A stretch of DNA of 64,000 bases from Candidatus Tectimicrobiota bacterium (GTDB lineage Bacteria > Tectomicrobia > Entotheonellia > Entotheonellales > Entotheonellaceae): assembly GCA_026005175.1 (NCBI GenBank), contig BPKO01000002.1, positions 382,230 to 446,229 on the forward strand, given 5' to 3'. The position numbers were made by a program, and so were the translations under genes. The notes beneath the pieces are model-generated. The model saw only the letters and a program-made list of their open reading frames with translations, made no database searches and had not been told where the DNA came from. This document shows positions 1-9,037 of the stretch, piece by piece (the stretch's first letter is position 1; each line of letters starts with the position of its first letter).

Positions 1-1
1 T

Positions 2-172
2 GCCGTGCGCCGCGTCTACAGCGCCGTGCGTGACCTGCGCAACCCGCGGGCCTACCTGGCCTATCCCGGCTCCACGCCGCGGCCGGACTTCGTGCCGGCC
101 GCCTTTGGCACTCTCGAGTGGATCGACCAGGCGCGCTCGCCGCTGGCGCGTCAGGCGCAGCCGGTGGGCTAG
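2..172 (+). CDS. C-terminal fragment of an unknown protein
   Basis: The window opens inside a reading frame that runs in frame 2 to a TAG at 170-172, giving the last 56 residues of a protein (begins AVRRVYSAVRDLRNPRAY, ends RQAQPVG). Codon use matches the neighbours and the frame ends two bases before the stop of the convergent gene on the other strand, which supports a real tail-to-tail gene end. I do not recognise a family from this fragment, and no motif or membrane segment is visible. Confidence 0.5.
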   Translation, partial: AVRRVYSAVRDLRNPRAYLAYPGSTPRPDFVPAAFGTLEWIDQARSPLARQAQPVG

Positions 173-174
173 GC

Positions 175-3100
175 TCAGGCCAGGGCGGCCAGCAGCGCCT
201 GGGCCTCCTGCAAGTCGGCGGTGTCAAACCCTTCGCGAAACGTGCCGTACACGGCCTCAAGCAGTACCCGGGCCTCGTGGCGGCGGCCCTGCTGCTGCCA
301 CAGCCGCCCCAAGGCGGTGGCCGCCCGCAGCTCGACGCTACGCGCCCCCTGGCGCCGCGCCCACCCCAGGGCTTCCTGGAAGCAGGCGGCCGCCTCCAGA
401 GGGGAGGAGGATGCCAGCAGCTGGCCCTTGCCGCGGTAGAGTTCTGCCAGCCACAGGCGCTCGCCGCTTTTTTCCACCAGCGCAAAGGCCTCGTCGAGCA
501 GCGCCAAGGCGGCGCCCGCCTCTCCGCTGCCGGCGGTGGCCTCGGCCAGCATCAGCAGCACGTAGGGGTACCACAGTTCGGCACCCGTCGCCCGCCAGGC
601 CTCGAGTCCCCGGCGCAGCTCTGCCAGGCCGCCGGCATGCTCGCCCCGCTGCATCAGGGCCCCGCCGCGCAAAATGGTGGCCAGGGCGAGGTAAAGCGGC
701 AGGCCCTGCTCTTGCGCTTGGGCGGCAGCCAGGGTGGCAGCGGCCTGCGCCGCGGCGGCGTCGCGGCGAAAGAGGTGGATGAGGGCCACGTAGTTGGCCG
801 CAATCGGCAGGCTCAGGGGAGAAGGCGCCTGCTGCGCCAGGGCCAAGGCCTGCTGGCTCAGCTGCCGGGCCTGCTCGGCGTAGCCCTGGTGCCACAGGGT
901 CCAGGCCACATAGAAAAGGCAAGAGACCCGCGGGTCTTGGACGAAAACGCGGCCGTAAGCCTGCTGCGGGTCGTAGAGGGCCAGGCCTTGCGCGAGGTGG
1001 CTGCGCGCTGCGGTGAGCTCGCCTTGGTGGAACAGCGTCTCCCCCATAGCGGCATGGGCGCGCAGCTGCAGCACGGCGTCGTCGCTCTTTTGCGCCAGGG
1101 TGCGCAGCTGCTGCGCCAGGGCTAGGGCGGTGGGCAGCTGGCCGCGGATAAAGTAGAAGTTCCACAGCCCCACCAGCAGGCGCGGCAGCTGCACCGTTTC
1201 CCCTACCTGCTGCGCCAGCAGGCGGGCGCGGGCAAAGACTTGTTCCACTTCGGCGGCGGCGTAGCCCTTGGCCACCATCAGCGCCGCGCCCAGGGTGGTG
1301 AGCAGCAGCAGCTCGCGCTGGGCGCGCCAGGGGGTGGGCGGCAAGGGGTGCAGCAGCTCCAGGCCTCTGCGCAAATGGGCAATGGCTTCCTGGTTGGCGG
1401 CGCGGGCATAGGCGTGGCGGCCGGCGCGGTACCAGAAGGTGATGGCCTGCTCGGTGAGCCCGGCTTCGGTGGCGTGGTGGGCCAGCAGCTCGGGCTGTGC
1501 CGCCACCACGTCGGAAAACTGCGCCGTCAGCGCCTCGACAATCTGCTGGTGGTACTGCCGCCGCGTGCGGCGCAGCAGGGTCTCGTAGGCCACTTCCTGG
1601 ATGAGGGCGTGCTTGAAGAAATAGGTGGCGTGTGGCGGGGTGCTGCTCTCCAGCAGCAGCCCGGCGCTCACCAGGCGCTGCAACCCCTGCTGCAGCGCCG
1701 TCTCGTCGAGGGAGGAGACAGCCCGCAGCACGGCATAGGAAAACTGGCGGCCCAGGGTGGCGGCCAGCTGCGCCACCGCCTTGGCCGGCCCCAAGCGGTC
1801 CAGCCGGGCCATCAAGGAGTCACGCAGGGTGGCCGGAATGGCCGGGGCGGGCAGCGGCCCGGCGAGCTCGTAGCGGTCGCCGGCGTCGCGCAGGTAGCCG
1901 GCCTCAAGCACCATCTGGGTCAGCTCTTCCACAAACAGCGGCACGCCGTCGGTGCGGGCGGCGATGCGGGCCACCACCTCGGCGGGCAGGGCTTTACCGC
2001 CGGCCACCTGGGTGACCAGGGCTGTGACCTCTTCCTGGCCCAAGCGCTCGAGGAAAAGCGACGTACTGCCTGCGGGCAGCGGCCAGGGGGGCGCAAAGTC
2101 GGGGCGCGCCGTGAGCACCAGCAGCATGCGGGCGGTGACCACGCGCGGCAGCGACCGGGCCAGCAGTTCCAGCGTGGAAGGGTCGGCCCACTGCAGGTCC
2201 TCGGCCACTGCCAGCACCGGGTGGCGGGCGGCTTCGGCCAGCAGCCAGGCGATCAGCACCTCCAGCGTCCTCTCTTTTTGCCGCTGCGGGCTAAGCGGCA
2301 AGGGCAAGTAGGAGGCCGGCAGCGGCAGGGCTAGCAAGGCGGCCAGCAGCGGCACGGCGGTGGCCAGCGGGAAGCGGTAGGCGCGCAACACCCGCTCGAG
2401 CTTGGCCAGCTTCGCCGCGGGGGACTCGTCACGGCGAAACTGGAAGACGTGCTGCAAGTGTTCAACCAGCGGGTGCAGGGCGCTCTGCTGGTGGTAAGGC
2501 AAGCAGCGCACCACGATCGGCACGGCGTCCTGCTGCTCGGCTTCCTGGCGCAGGGCCTGCACCAGGCGGGACTTGCCGATGCCCGCCTCGCCGCGCAGCA
2601 GCACCACCTGGCCCTGGCCCGCTCGGGCCTGCGCCCAGAGCGCGCGCAGCCGGTGCAGCTCCTGGGCTCTCCCCACCAGGGGGGTAAAGCCGGCAGGGGG
2701 CGCCGCTTCCCGCAGGCCGGTGGAGGTAGCCGCGGCCTGCACGCGGTAGACGGCCATGGCTTCCGCCAATCCCTGGAAAGCGTGCAGGCCCAGGGGCTCG
2801 CACGTGAACCGGCGGCGGATGAGGCGGTAGGTGGTGGCGCTCACGAGCGCCGTGCCCGGCGCGGCCAGGCCCTGGAGGCGTGCCGCCAGGTTGGGCGTCT
2901 CGCCCAGGGCCAGGCGCTCCTGGCGGCTGCCGCTGCCCACCTCGCCGACCACCACCAGGCCGGTGTGGATGCCCACGCGCACTGCCAGGGGCAGCGGGGC
3001 GGTCTGGGAGAGCTGGCCTTGCAAGTGCCGGACAGCCTCGACGAGCGCCAAGCCGGCGTGTACGGCGCGCGCGGCATCGTCTTCGTGCGCCTGCGGGAAG

Positions 3101-3459
3101 CCGAAGTAGACGAGCAGTCCGTCGCCCAGGTACTGGGCGACGTGTCCGCCCAGGCGCTCGATGACCTCGCCACAGGCAGCCTGATAGGCGCGCACCACCT
3201 CGCGGTAGTCTTCGGGATCAAGCTGGCTGGCCAGGCGCGTCGACGCCACCAGGTCGCAAAACAGCACCGTAAGCTGGCGCCGCTCCGCCGGTGTGGCCAG
3301 GGGCGAGGCAGCAAGGGCGGTGCCGCAGCGGTCGCAAAACGCCGCCCCTGGCGCCTGGGCAGCGCTGCAGGTAGGACACGTCACGGCCAGCGGAGAGCCG
3401 CAGGCCGCGCAGAAGCGGGCGCCCTCGCGGTTGGCGTGCTGGCACTGCGGGCAGTCCAT
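175..3459 (-). CDS. Zinc-ribbon / class III cyclase / AAA ATPase / TPR signalling protein
   Basis: This 1094-residue protein has four parts. A double zinc ribbon (CPQC, CAACG, CPTC, CDRCG) fills residues 1-45. A class III nucleotide cyclase domain at about 58-240 has metal-binding FCDLV and GDGLLVYF and ends in ETPNLAARLQ. An AAA-type ATPase has Walker A GEAGIGKS near residue 290 and a Walker B-like AEDLQWAD. The C-terminal half is TPR-like helical repeats. The start is ATG 3459, not an upstream in-frame codon, because AAGGAGGG lies seven bases before it. The adenine-specifying Lys and its partner seen in true adenylate cyclases are replaced (RQERLALG), so substrate and activity are uncertain. 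Proteins of this architecture are usually stand-alone regulators; the ligand is unknown. Confidence 0.85.
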   Translation of the reverse strand: MDCPQCQHANREGARFCAACGSPLAVTCPTCSAAQAPGAAFCDRCGTALAASPLATPAERRQLTVLFCDLVASTRLASQLDPEDYREVVRAYQAACGEVIERLGGHVAQYLGDGLLVYFGFPQAHEDDAARAVHAGLALVEAVRHLQGQLSQTAPLPLAVRVGIHTGLVVVGEVGSGSRQERLALGETPNLAARLQGLAAPGTALVSATTYRLIRRRFTCEPLGLHAFQGLAEAMAVYRVQAAATSTGLREAAPPAGFTPLVGRAQELHRLRALWAQARAGQGQVVLLRGEAGIGKSRLVQALRQEAEQQDAVPIVVRCLPYHQQSALHPLVEHLQHVFQFRRDESPAAKLAKLERVLRAYRFPLATAVPLLAALLALPLPASYLPLPLSPQRQKERTLEVLIAWLLAEAARHPVLAVAEDLQWADPSTLELLARSLPRVVTARMLLVLTARPDFAPPWPLPAGSTSLFLERLGQEEVTALVTQVAGGKALPAEVVARIAARTDGVPLFVEELTQMVLEAGYLRDAGDRYELAGPLPAPAIPATLRDSLMARLDRLGPAKAVAQLAATLGRQFSYAVLRAVSSLDETALQQGLQRLVSAGLLLESSTPPHATYFFKHALIQEVAYETLLRRTRRQYHQQIVEALTAQFSDVVAAQPELLAHHATEAGLTEQAITFWYRAGRHAYARAANQEAIAHLRRGLELLHPLPPTPWRAQRELLLLTTLGAALMVAKGYAAAEVEQVFARARLLAQQVGETVQLPRLLVGLWNFYFIRGQLPTALALAQQLRTLAQKSDDAVLQLRAHAAMGETLFHQGELTAARSHLAQGLALYDPQQAYGRVFVQDPRVSCLFYVAWTLWHQGYAEQARQLSQQALALAQQAPSPLSLPIAANYVALIHLFRRDAAAAQAAATLAAAQAQEQGLPLYLALATILRGGALMQRGEHAGGLAELRRGLEAWRATGAELWYPYVLLMLAEATAGSGEAGAALALLDEAFALVEKSGERLWLAELYRGKGQLLASSSPLEAAACFQEALGWARRQGARSVELRAATALGRLWQQQGRRHEARVLLEAVYGTFREGFDTADLQEAQALLAALA

Positions 3460-3557
3460 AGGGCGCCCTCCTTGGCGGGCAAGGGAGAAGAAGCGGGCTC
3501 TGCTCCATTGTAGGGGGGGAGCTGTGGCCACACAAGGAAAAACCCCTCGCCGGTAGC

Positions 3558-4487
3558 TCAAGCCGCGGCGGGAGGCCAGTAAGCAAACGCCAGGCCGGTC
3601 TTGGCGTGGTGCGCCGGGATGTAGTCCACCACCTGCGCCGGCCGCTGCATGGCAGCGGCCACGGTGATCCAGGCGCGGATCTCGCCCGTGCCGCCGCGCA
3701 GGGTGTCAGAGTCAAACGTGAACAAGTGGGTGAGGGCCTCGCTGTCGTTGCGCGCCAGGCGCTCGAGCACCCAGCGGTCGAGCGGCTCGTCGATCCAGCC
3801 GGCGCGGGGCCCGAAGGGGTCGTGCGAGAGGCCGCCCGAGGCGTAGATGGCCACGCGCTCGGGCCGCGGCGCCAGGATGTCGCGCAAGGCCAGGCCCAAG
3901 GCATGGCAGCGCGCCGCGCTGGGCAGCGGGGGGAAGTACTCGTTGATAAACAGCGGGATGAGGGGGACGTCCAAGTCGGGGACGAGCCGCGGCACCGGCT
4001 GGGCAATGGCGTGTGAGACGCCGTGCTCCGGGCGTCCCAGCGGGCGAAAGACGGCGCTGGAGACGAGATCGAAGCCGCGGCGCACCAGCTCCTTGTGCAG
4101 CAGGCGGGCCAGCTCGGCGTGGCAGCGAAACGTCACCCGGCGGCGCTCAGCCAGCGGCCGGTACGGCGTGCCGTCTAGCCCCCACAGCGTCTCCCCGGTA
4201 AAAAGGCAAAAGGTGGGGTTGAAGCTGTCGTCGAACATGTCGCCCTGGTCGTCACCCACCACCAGGAGGGCGTCGGGGCGATAGGCGCGCAGCTGCGCTG
4301 CCAGCACGTCGAAAGCGGCGTTGATGCGCGCGATATAGCCGCGAATGACTTCTGGCGTCTCGAGTTGTGCCGTGTGGGGCTGCGAGGCTTTGGTGTACTC
4401 GGGAATGGCGCTGTAGATGAGCGGCCAGCGCTCTGCGGGTTCGAACATGGCCGGGGCGTGAGACGAAGCCAAGCCGAGCTCCAGCAT
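3558..4487 (-). CDS. LigB-like class III extradiol dioxygenase family protein
   Basis: The 309-residue product has the fold signature of the LigB subunit of protocatechuate 4,5-dioxygenase: SSHAP (His10), the core INEYFPPLPSA, the catalytic-His segment SGGLSHDPFGPRAG (His222) and GTGEI (Glu269). Family enzymes open catechol-type rings using iron bound by two His and one Glu. The second iron His expected in the NDH position is Gln81 here (VVGDDQ), so metal binding or chemistry may differ. The start is fixed by GGAGGAGAA before ATG 4487. It is the last gene of a minus-strand operon after an amidohydrolase and a CoA-transferase, pointing to catabolism of an aromatic or related acid; the substrate is unknown. 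Confidence 0.8.
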   Translation of the reverse strand: MLELGLASSHAPAMFEPAERWPLIYSAIPEYTKASQPHTAQLETPEVIRGYIARINAAFDVLAAQLRAYRPDALLVVGDDQGDMFDDSFNPTFCLFTGETLWGLDGTPYRPLAERRRVTFRCHAELARLLHKELVRRGFDLVSSAVFRPLGRPEHGVSHAIAQPVPRLVPDLDVPLIPLFINEYFPPLPSAARCHALGLALRDILAPRPERVAIYASGGLSHDPFGPRAGWIDEPLDRWVLERLARNDSEALTHLFTFDSDTLRGGTGEIRAWITVAAAMQRPAQVVDYIPAHHAKTGLAFAYWPPAAA

Positions 4488-4527
4488 CGGGTTCTCCTCC
4501 ACGTTGCGGGGTTGTCGCCACGCGTCC

Positions 4528-5734
4528 TCAAACCACCCCCTCGGCGCGCAGCTGCTCGATCTCGGCGGCGCTGTACCCCAGCAGGGTGGAGAGGACTTCC
4601 GCGGTGTGCTGTCCGATGCGCGGCGCCGGGGTTTCCACGGTGCCGGGGGTTTTGGAGAGCTTGAGCGCCGAGTTGGTGATAACGACGGGCCCCGTAGTCG
4701 GGGTGGGTGATTTCCACGTGCATGCGGCGTGCTTTGACCTGCGGGTCGTTGACCATCTCGGCAATGGTGTTCACCGGCGCTGCCGGCACGCCGTGGGCAG
4801 TAAGCAGCTCGACGGCCTCCTCCCGGGTTTTGTCGCGCAGCCAGGCCTGGATGATGGCGTCGAGCTCGTCGGCGTGCGCCACGCGGTCCATGTGCTCGGC
4901 AAAGCGCGGGTCTTCGAGCAGTTCGGGCTGGCCGATGAGGTGGCAGAAGCGCTCCCAGATGGAGGGGCTCACCAGCGCGAGGGCGATCGAGCCGTCGCGG
5001 GCTTCGTACTCGCCGTAGCCGGCAGCCAGGAAGTGGCGGTTGCCCACGCGCCGCACCACGCGGCCGGTCATGGTGTAAATCTCGGCAGCGCTGTCGAGGG
5101 CGGTGACCAGCGCGTCGAGCAGGGCAATGTCGATGTACTGTCCCTCGCCGGTCAGGTCGCGGTAGCGCAGGGCAGCCAGAATGGCCACCGCGCAGTGCAG
5201 GCCGGCAAAGTAATCGGCAATGGAGTTGCCGGTCTTGGTGGGCTTGCCGTCGGGAAAGCCGGTGAGATCCATGAGGCCGCTGCGCGCCTGCGCCAGCATG
5301 TCGTAGCCGCGGTGGTGGGCCAGGGGACCCGTTTGGCCGTATGCCGAGACCGAGGCGTAGACGATGCGCGGGTTGACCCGCCGCACTGCTTCGTAGTCGA
5401 CACCCAGGCGCTTGACAACGCCGACGCTGAAGTTTTCCACCACCACGTCGGCGTGGCGGCACAGGGCAAGAAAAATGTCCCGCCCTCGCGGGTCCTGGAG
5501 GTTCAGGGTCATGTGCTTTTTGTTGCGGTTGGCGTAGAGGTACCAAGTGGGCACCACTTCTCGCTTGCCGTCGCGCTCGCGCTGCGGCCCAACTTGCAGG
5601 ATGAACTCGGCGATTTCCCGCTCTTCCACTTTGATCACTTCGGCGCCCAGGTCGGCCAGCAGCATGGTGCAGTAGGGCAGGGCAATGATCTGTCCCATGT
5701 CGAGGACGCGGATGCCTTCGAGGGCCTTGCGCAT
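4528..5734 (-). CDS. CaiB/BaiF (family III) CoA-transferase, one frameshift
   Basis: This protein transfers CoA between carboxylic acids. The N-terminus (EGIRVLDMGQIIALPYCTM, DLGAEVIKVE) and the central ADYFAGLHCAVAIL with the likely catalytic Asp174 are typical of the family. As read, the frame breaks at the four-C run at 4690-4693. Removing one base restores DYGPVVITNSALKLSKTPG and a proper C-terminus (LLGYSAAEIEQLRAEGVV), giving 401 residues, the usual family length. AGAGGGG precedes ATG 5734. The downstream LigB-like gene starts 40 bases beyond its stop, so both are probably co-transcribed with the amidohydrolase. The break is probably a sequencing error. Confidence 0.88.
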
Positions 5735-5750
5735 GGCTCACCCCTCTCTG

Positions 5751-5784
5751 CCGGTCCCCGGCGGGCCGACCCGCCGGGGACCGG
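5751..5784. repeat. Perfect inverted repeat between amidohydrolase and CoA-transferase genes
   Basis: Arms CCGGTCCCCGGCGG (5751-5764) and CCGCCGGGGACCGG (5771-5784) are exact 14-base reverse complements around a 6-base loop. The hairpin begins four bases after the amidohydrolase stop and ends 17 bases before the CoA-transferase start. No T-run follows on the minus strand, so it is not a canonical intrinsic terminator. It may set relative expression or mRNA stability within the operon. Confidence 0.7.
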
Positions 5785-5787
5785 ACC

Positions 5788-6912
5788 TTACACCGTGAAG
5801 CCGTAAAGCTCGGCGCAGTTGTCGTGGACGATCTTGCGCGTTTCCTCCTCGCCCAGGTCTTTGAAGTCGCGGGCAATCACCTCGCGCGAGTGGGGCCAGG
5901 TCGAGGCCTGGTGCGGGTAGTCGCTCGACCACATGAAGTTGTCCGCCCCCACCAAGGCCACGGTGAAGGTGCCCACCGGGTCGTCCATGAAGGTGGCGTA
6001 CACCTGGCGGCGGAAGTAGGCGCTGGGCGGCATGGTGAGCGGCGTGGGGCTGAGGTGGCGGAAGCGCTTGTAGGCGCGGTCGGCGCGGTAGAGGTAGTAA
6101 GCTACCCAGCCGATGTCGTTTTCGGCCGAGACGATTTTGAGGCGCGGAAAGCGCTCCAGCACCCCGGAAAAGAGCAAGGCGGTGAGCGAGCGCTGGATCT
6201 CGGCCGGCTGGTTCAGGTTGCGCTGGTAGCGGTCCATCGACTCATCGGCCAGCCCTTTGCTTTCCCACCCCTGGCCGGTGAGGATGTGCAGGCTGATGGG
6301 CATGTCGAGGTCCTGGGCAGCGGCCCAGAAGGGATCGTAGTCTCTGCTGGTGAAGGGGCGCTCCGCGGGCGGCGAGGCCCAGATCATGGCGCCGCGCAGG
6401 CCCAGGCGGCGGCAGCGCTGCAGCTCCTCAACCGCGTGGTCAACGCGCCACAAGGAGATCAGCCCCAGGCCGGCAAAGCGCGTCGGGTCGTGGCTGACGA
6501 ACTCGGCCAGCCAGTCGTTGTAGACGCGGAAGCAGGCCTCCTGGAAGTCGGCGTCGGTGATCCAGAAGAGGTTGAAGCCCAGGCTGGTATACAGGACTTC
6601 GGCGGCCACCCCGTCCAGAGCCATGTCTTTGAGGCGCTCTGCTGGATCCCAGCCGCCGGGGCGTGCCGCCTCGTAGCCTTTTTTCCAGTGGTCGGCGAGC
6701 TCCTCGTCGGTTTTGCCGGCCCCAAAGAGCCCGGCAGCGCGAATAGGGGGAACGCCGGGGCCGCCGAAAAACCACCCGTTTTTGCCCTCGTCCCAGTAAA
6801 CGCGCGGGGCTCGCTCGCGGTAAGGGGCTGCAAGCCGCTGTACCCAGAGGTCGGGCGGCTCGAGCATGTGGGAGTCGGCAGAAATGATGGGGGTGGTTAC
6901 CGGTACGCTCAT
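5788..6912 (-). CDS. Amidohydrolase-2 family metal-dependent hydrolase (ACMSD-like)
   Basis: The 374-residue protein belongs to the amidohydrolase/ACMSD-like TIM-barrel group, which hydrolyses or decarboxylates small acids at a metal centre. Visible marks are the N-terminal SADSHMLEPPDLW (DxH metal motif), a mid-protein PISLHILTG (His), SAENDIGW and the C-terminal WSSDYPHQASTWPHS (Asp). The start was set at ATG 6912, preceded by GGAGG, leaving out 12 residues of an upstream extension. It is the first gene of a minus-strand operon with a CoA-transferase and a LigB-like protein. The substrate cannot be read from sequence. Confidence 0.88.
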   Translation of the reverse strand: MSVPVTTPIISADSHMLEPPDLWVQRLAAPYRERAPRVYWDEGKNGWFFGGPGVPPIRAAGLFGAGKTDEELADHWKKGYEAARPGGWDPAERLKDMALDGVAAEVLYTSLGFNLFWITDADFQEACFRVYNDWLAEFVSHDPTRFAGLGLISLWRVDHAVEELQRCRRLGLRGAMIWASPPAERPFTSRDYDPFWAAAQDLDMPISLHILTGQGWESKGLADESMDRYQRNLNQPAEIQRSLTALLFSGVLERFPRLKIVSAENDIGWVAYYLYRADRAYKRFRHLSPTPLTMPPSAYFRRQVYATFMDDPVGTFTVALVGADNFMWSSDYPHQASTWPHSREVIARDFKDLGEEETRKIVHDNCAELYGFTV

Positions 6913-7004
6913 GGGAGGCCTCCTCTGCCGGAAAGGGGATAGGCACACCTGCTTGCCGCTGCAGCGTACGCCGCTTCTCTGCCAAAGTCAACGCCGCGGT
7001 GGTC

Positions 7005-7033
7005 TTGACCGCCGCCTGCTTCTTCCCTAGAGT
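7005..7033 (+). promoter_or_regulatory. Putative sigma70-type promoter of the MFS gene
   Basis: TTGACC (7005-7010), a 17-base spacer and TAGAGT (7028-7033) lie 24 bases before the GTG start. The -35 box matches 5 of 6 and the -10 box 4 of 6 of the consensus. Confidence 0.5.
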
Positions 7034-7057
7034 GGGCGGGCACAGGAGAGGAGCCCG

Positions 7058-8290
7058 GTGGCAGCAGAGCAGCCCCAAACCACGGTCGGCCGCGTTGGGT
7101 ACTGGCGCCTGCTGCGGCGTAACGCCGCCTATCGCCGGCTGTGGCTCGGCGTGGTGGTGAGCATGGCCGGCGACTGGTTCCGCACCATCGCCCTGTACCG
7201 CCTGGTGCTGGCGCTCACCGGGACCTCTGGCCTGGCTCTGGGCGCTGTGCTGAGCGTCGAGATGCTGGCCATTTTCGTGTGTAGCCCCCTGGCCGGGGTG
7301 GTAGCCGACCGCTACAGCCGCAAAGCGGTCATGGTGGCGGCCGACGGGGTGCGGGCGGTATTGGTGCTGGGCTTTTTGGGGCTCACGGCCGACCGGCTGT
7401 GGCTGGCTTACGGGCTGGCGGCGGCGCTTATGGGCGCCGCGGCGTTCTTCCAGCCGGCCTACCTGGCCACCATCCCGCTGCTCACTTCGCGAGAGGAGCT
7501 GCTGGTGGCCAACGCCCTGGGCAGCGCCTCGTGGGCGGTGATGCTGGCGGTGGGCTCGGCCCTGGGCGGGGCGGTGGTGGCGGTGCTGGGTACCCAGGCG
7601 GCCTTTGTCATCGACGCCGTCTCTTACCTGATTTCGGCACTGTGCATCGCCACCGTGCCCATTCCTGCCGGCGGACAGGCGGCACGGATTCCCGGGGGCT
7701 GGCAGGCCCTGGGGCAGGGACTGCGCTACGTCGCGGCGCAGCCGCGCGTCAGGCGCCTGCTCACCGTGAAGGCCTGCGGCGCCGGACTGGGTGGGGGGAT
7801 GCTGCTGCTCTTTGTCCTCTTTGCCGAGGAGGTTTTTCATGCTGGCGCCCTGGGGCTGGGGGTGCTGTACATGACGCGAGGCCTTGGCGCGGCGGTGGGG
7901 CCAGTGTTGGCACGGCGGCTGGCCGGCGAGCGACCGGCGGCCATGGAGCAGGCCATTGGCTGGGCCTTTGGCCTTACCGGAAGCCTCTACGTGGCCTTTG
8001 CCCATACCCCCACGCTGCTTGCGGCGGCGCTGGTGCTGTGCCTTGCTTACATGGCGGCGAGCGTGCTGTGGGTCTTTAGCACCACCTTGCTCCAGGTGTG
8101 GGTGCCCGACGCCTACCGCGGCCGCGTTTTTGCTGCCGACTTCGCCCTCTTTACCTTCACCATGGCGGTGTCGGCGCTGCTGACCGGCTGGGCGGCGGAC
8201 ACCCTGGCGCTGTCGCCGCGCACCCTGGCCACCGTGCTCGGCATCCTCGTGCTGCTGCCAGCAGGCTTTTGGCTCTGGCCGCGCCGCTGA
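7058..8290 (+). CDS. MFS transporter (MFS_3/enterobactin-exporter-like)
   Basis: This 410-residue, twelve-helix major facilitator protein starts like drug/siderophore exporters of the MFS_3 type (NAAYRRLWLGVVVSMAGDWF). The loop between helices 2 and 3 has VVADRYSRKAVM, and helices run through to LGILVLLPAGFWLWPRR. The start is GTG 7058 because GGAGAGGAG precedes it with good spacing. It stands alone on the plus strand, divergent from the amidohydrolase operon and convergent with a small membrane protein four bases away. The cargo is unknown. Confidence 0.88.
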   Translation: MAAEQPQTTVGRVGYWRLLRRNAAYRRLWLGVVVSMAGDWFRTIALYRLVLALTGTSGLALGAVLSVEMLAIFVCSPLAGVVADRYSRKAVMVAADGVRAVLVLGFLGLTADRLWLAYGLAAALMGAAAFFQPAYLATIPLLTSREELLVANALGSASWAVMLAVGSALGGAVVAVLGTQAAFVIDAVSYLISALCIATVPIPAGGQAARIPGGWQALGQGLRYVAAQPRVRRLLTVKACGAGLGGGMLLLFVLFAEEVFHAGALGLGVLYMTRGLGAAVGPVLARRLAGERPAAMEQAIGWAFGLTGSLYVAFAHTPTLLAAALVLCLAYMAASVLWVFSTTLLQVWVPDAYRGRVFAADFALFTFTMAVSALLTGWAADTLALSPRTLATVLGILVLLPAGFWLWPRR

Positions 8291-8293
8291 GGG

Positions 8294-8875
8294 CTACCAC
8301 GGCGGCAGGGGCAGGTCCGGATCGTAGGCGGGGGGGGGCCGGGGGGCTTTAAGCGGGGGCGTATGGCCACCGCCCAGCAGCCGGGCCGTGGCGCCAAAAG
8401 AGGCGCTGACGCCCAGGAAGCACGGCAGGCACGCCAGCTTGGCGGCCTCGGCCAGCGGCAAGGCGTAGAGGAGGGTCAAGAGACGGGCAGTTGCCAGCGT
8501 CGCCAGCCCGCCCCACAGCAGGAGGCGAAAAGGCCCGGTGGCGCCGTCGTAGAGCGCCTGGCGCAGGCGCAGCAGCTGGCTGAGGCCGGCCAGCGCCAGG
8601 GTCGTAGCCAGGGCCAGGCCGGTGGTGATTAGGGTGAGGGGAAAGAGGCGGTGCTGGCCGACAAAGCGGGCCAGGCGCGGCAGCCCGCCGTGCATGGCGA
8701 CGTAGCGCGCCCCGATGGCCGTCTCCGGGTAAGCAAGCCAGAAAAGGGCATACTGCGAGAGGAAAATCCCCAAGAGGAGGGCAGCCAGAAGGTAGACCAC
8801 CCCCAGGTGCAGGAGGGCGCTGCCTGCCGCAGACAAAAAAGGCCGTGCCGGCTTCGTGCCGTCTCGTTGCCGCAT
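8294..8875 (-). CDS. Hypothetical integral membrane protein, four or five helices
   Basis: This 193-residue hydrophobic protein has membrane segments near residues 13-37 (SAAGSALLHLGVVYLLAALL), 76-99 (LFPLTLITTGLALATTLALA), about 119-140 and 145-165, and a proline-rich C-terminal tail (APRPPPAYDPDLPLPPW). ATG 8875 was chosen because everything upstream in the frame is basic and non-hydrophobic; only a weak GGAG precedes it. I do not recognise a family. It converges on the MFS gene with three bases between the stops. Confidence 0.6.
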   Translation of the reverse strand: MRQRDGTKPARPFLSAAGSALLHLGVVYLLAALLLGIFLSQYALFWLAYPETAIGARYVAMHGGLPRLARFVGQHRLFPLTLITTGLALATTLALAGLSQLLRLRQALYDGATGPFRLLLWGGLATLATARLLTLLYALPLAEAAKLACLPCFLGVSASFGATARLLGGGHTPPLKAPRPPPAYDPDLPLPPW

Positions 8876-8982
8876 CGTCGCACTCCACGCGCTTGCAGTG
8901 ACCAGTGCTGGCAAGGCGCGTGCCAGAGCCAAGTGTCTCGATATGCCTGGACTTGGCGGCTCGGTGCCTGCAGCCTGGGGTC

Positions 8983-9037
8983 TGCGGCATGAGACACCGC
9001 GGCGCTGCGGTCTCACCCTTGAGACCGCGGTGCCGCA
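8983..9037. promoter_or_regulatory. Leader with two mutually exclusive hairpins upstream of the amidase gene
   Basis: The segment GCGGTCTCA (9007-9015) can pair with TGAGACCGC on its right (9020-9028, 4-base loop) or with TGAGAC-AC-CGC on its left (8990-9000). Outer arms TGCGGCA (8983-8989) and TGCCGCA (9031-9037) are also complementary. A second small hairpin (CCCCGG/CCGGGG) follows near 9063-9081. It lies about 80-130 bases before the amidase start, as an attenuator would, but function is unproven. Confidence 0.4.
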
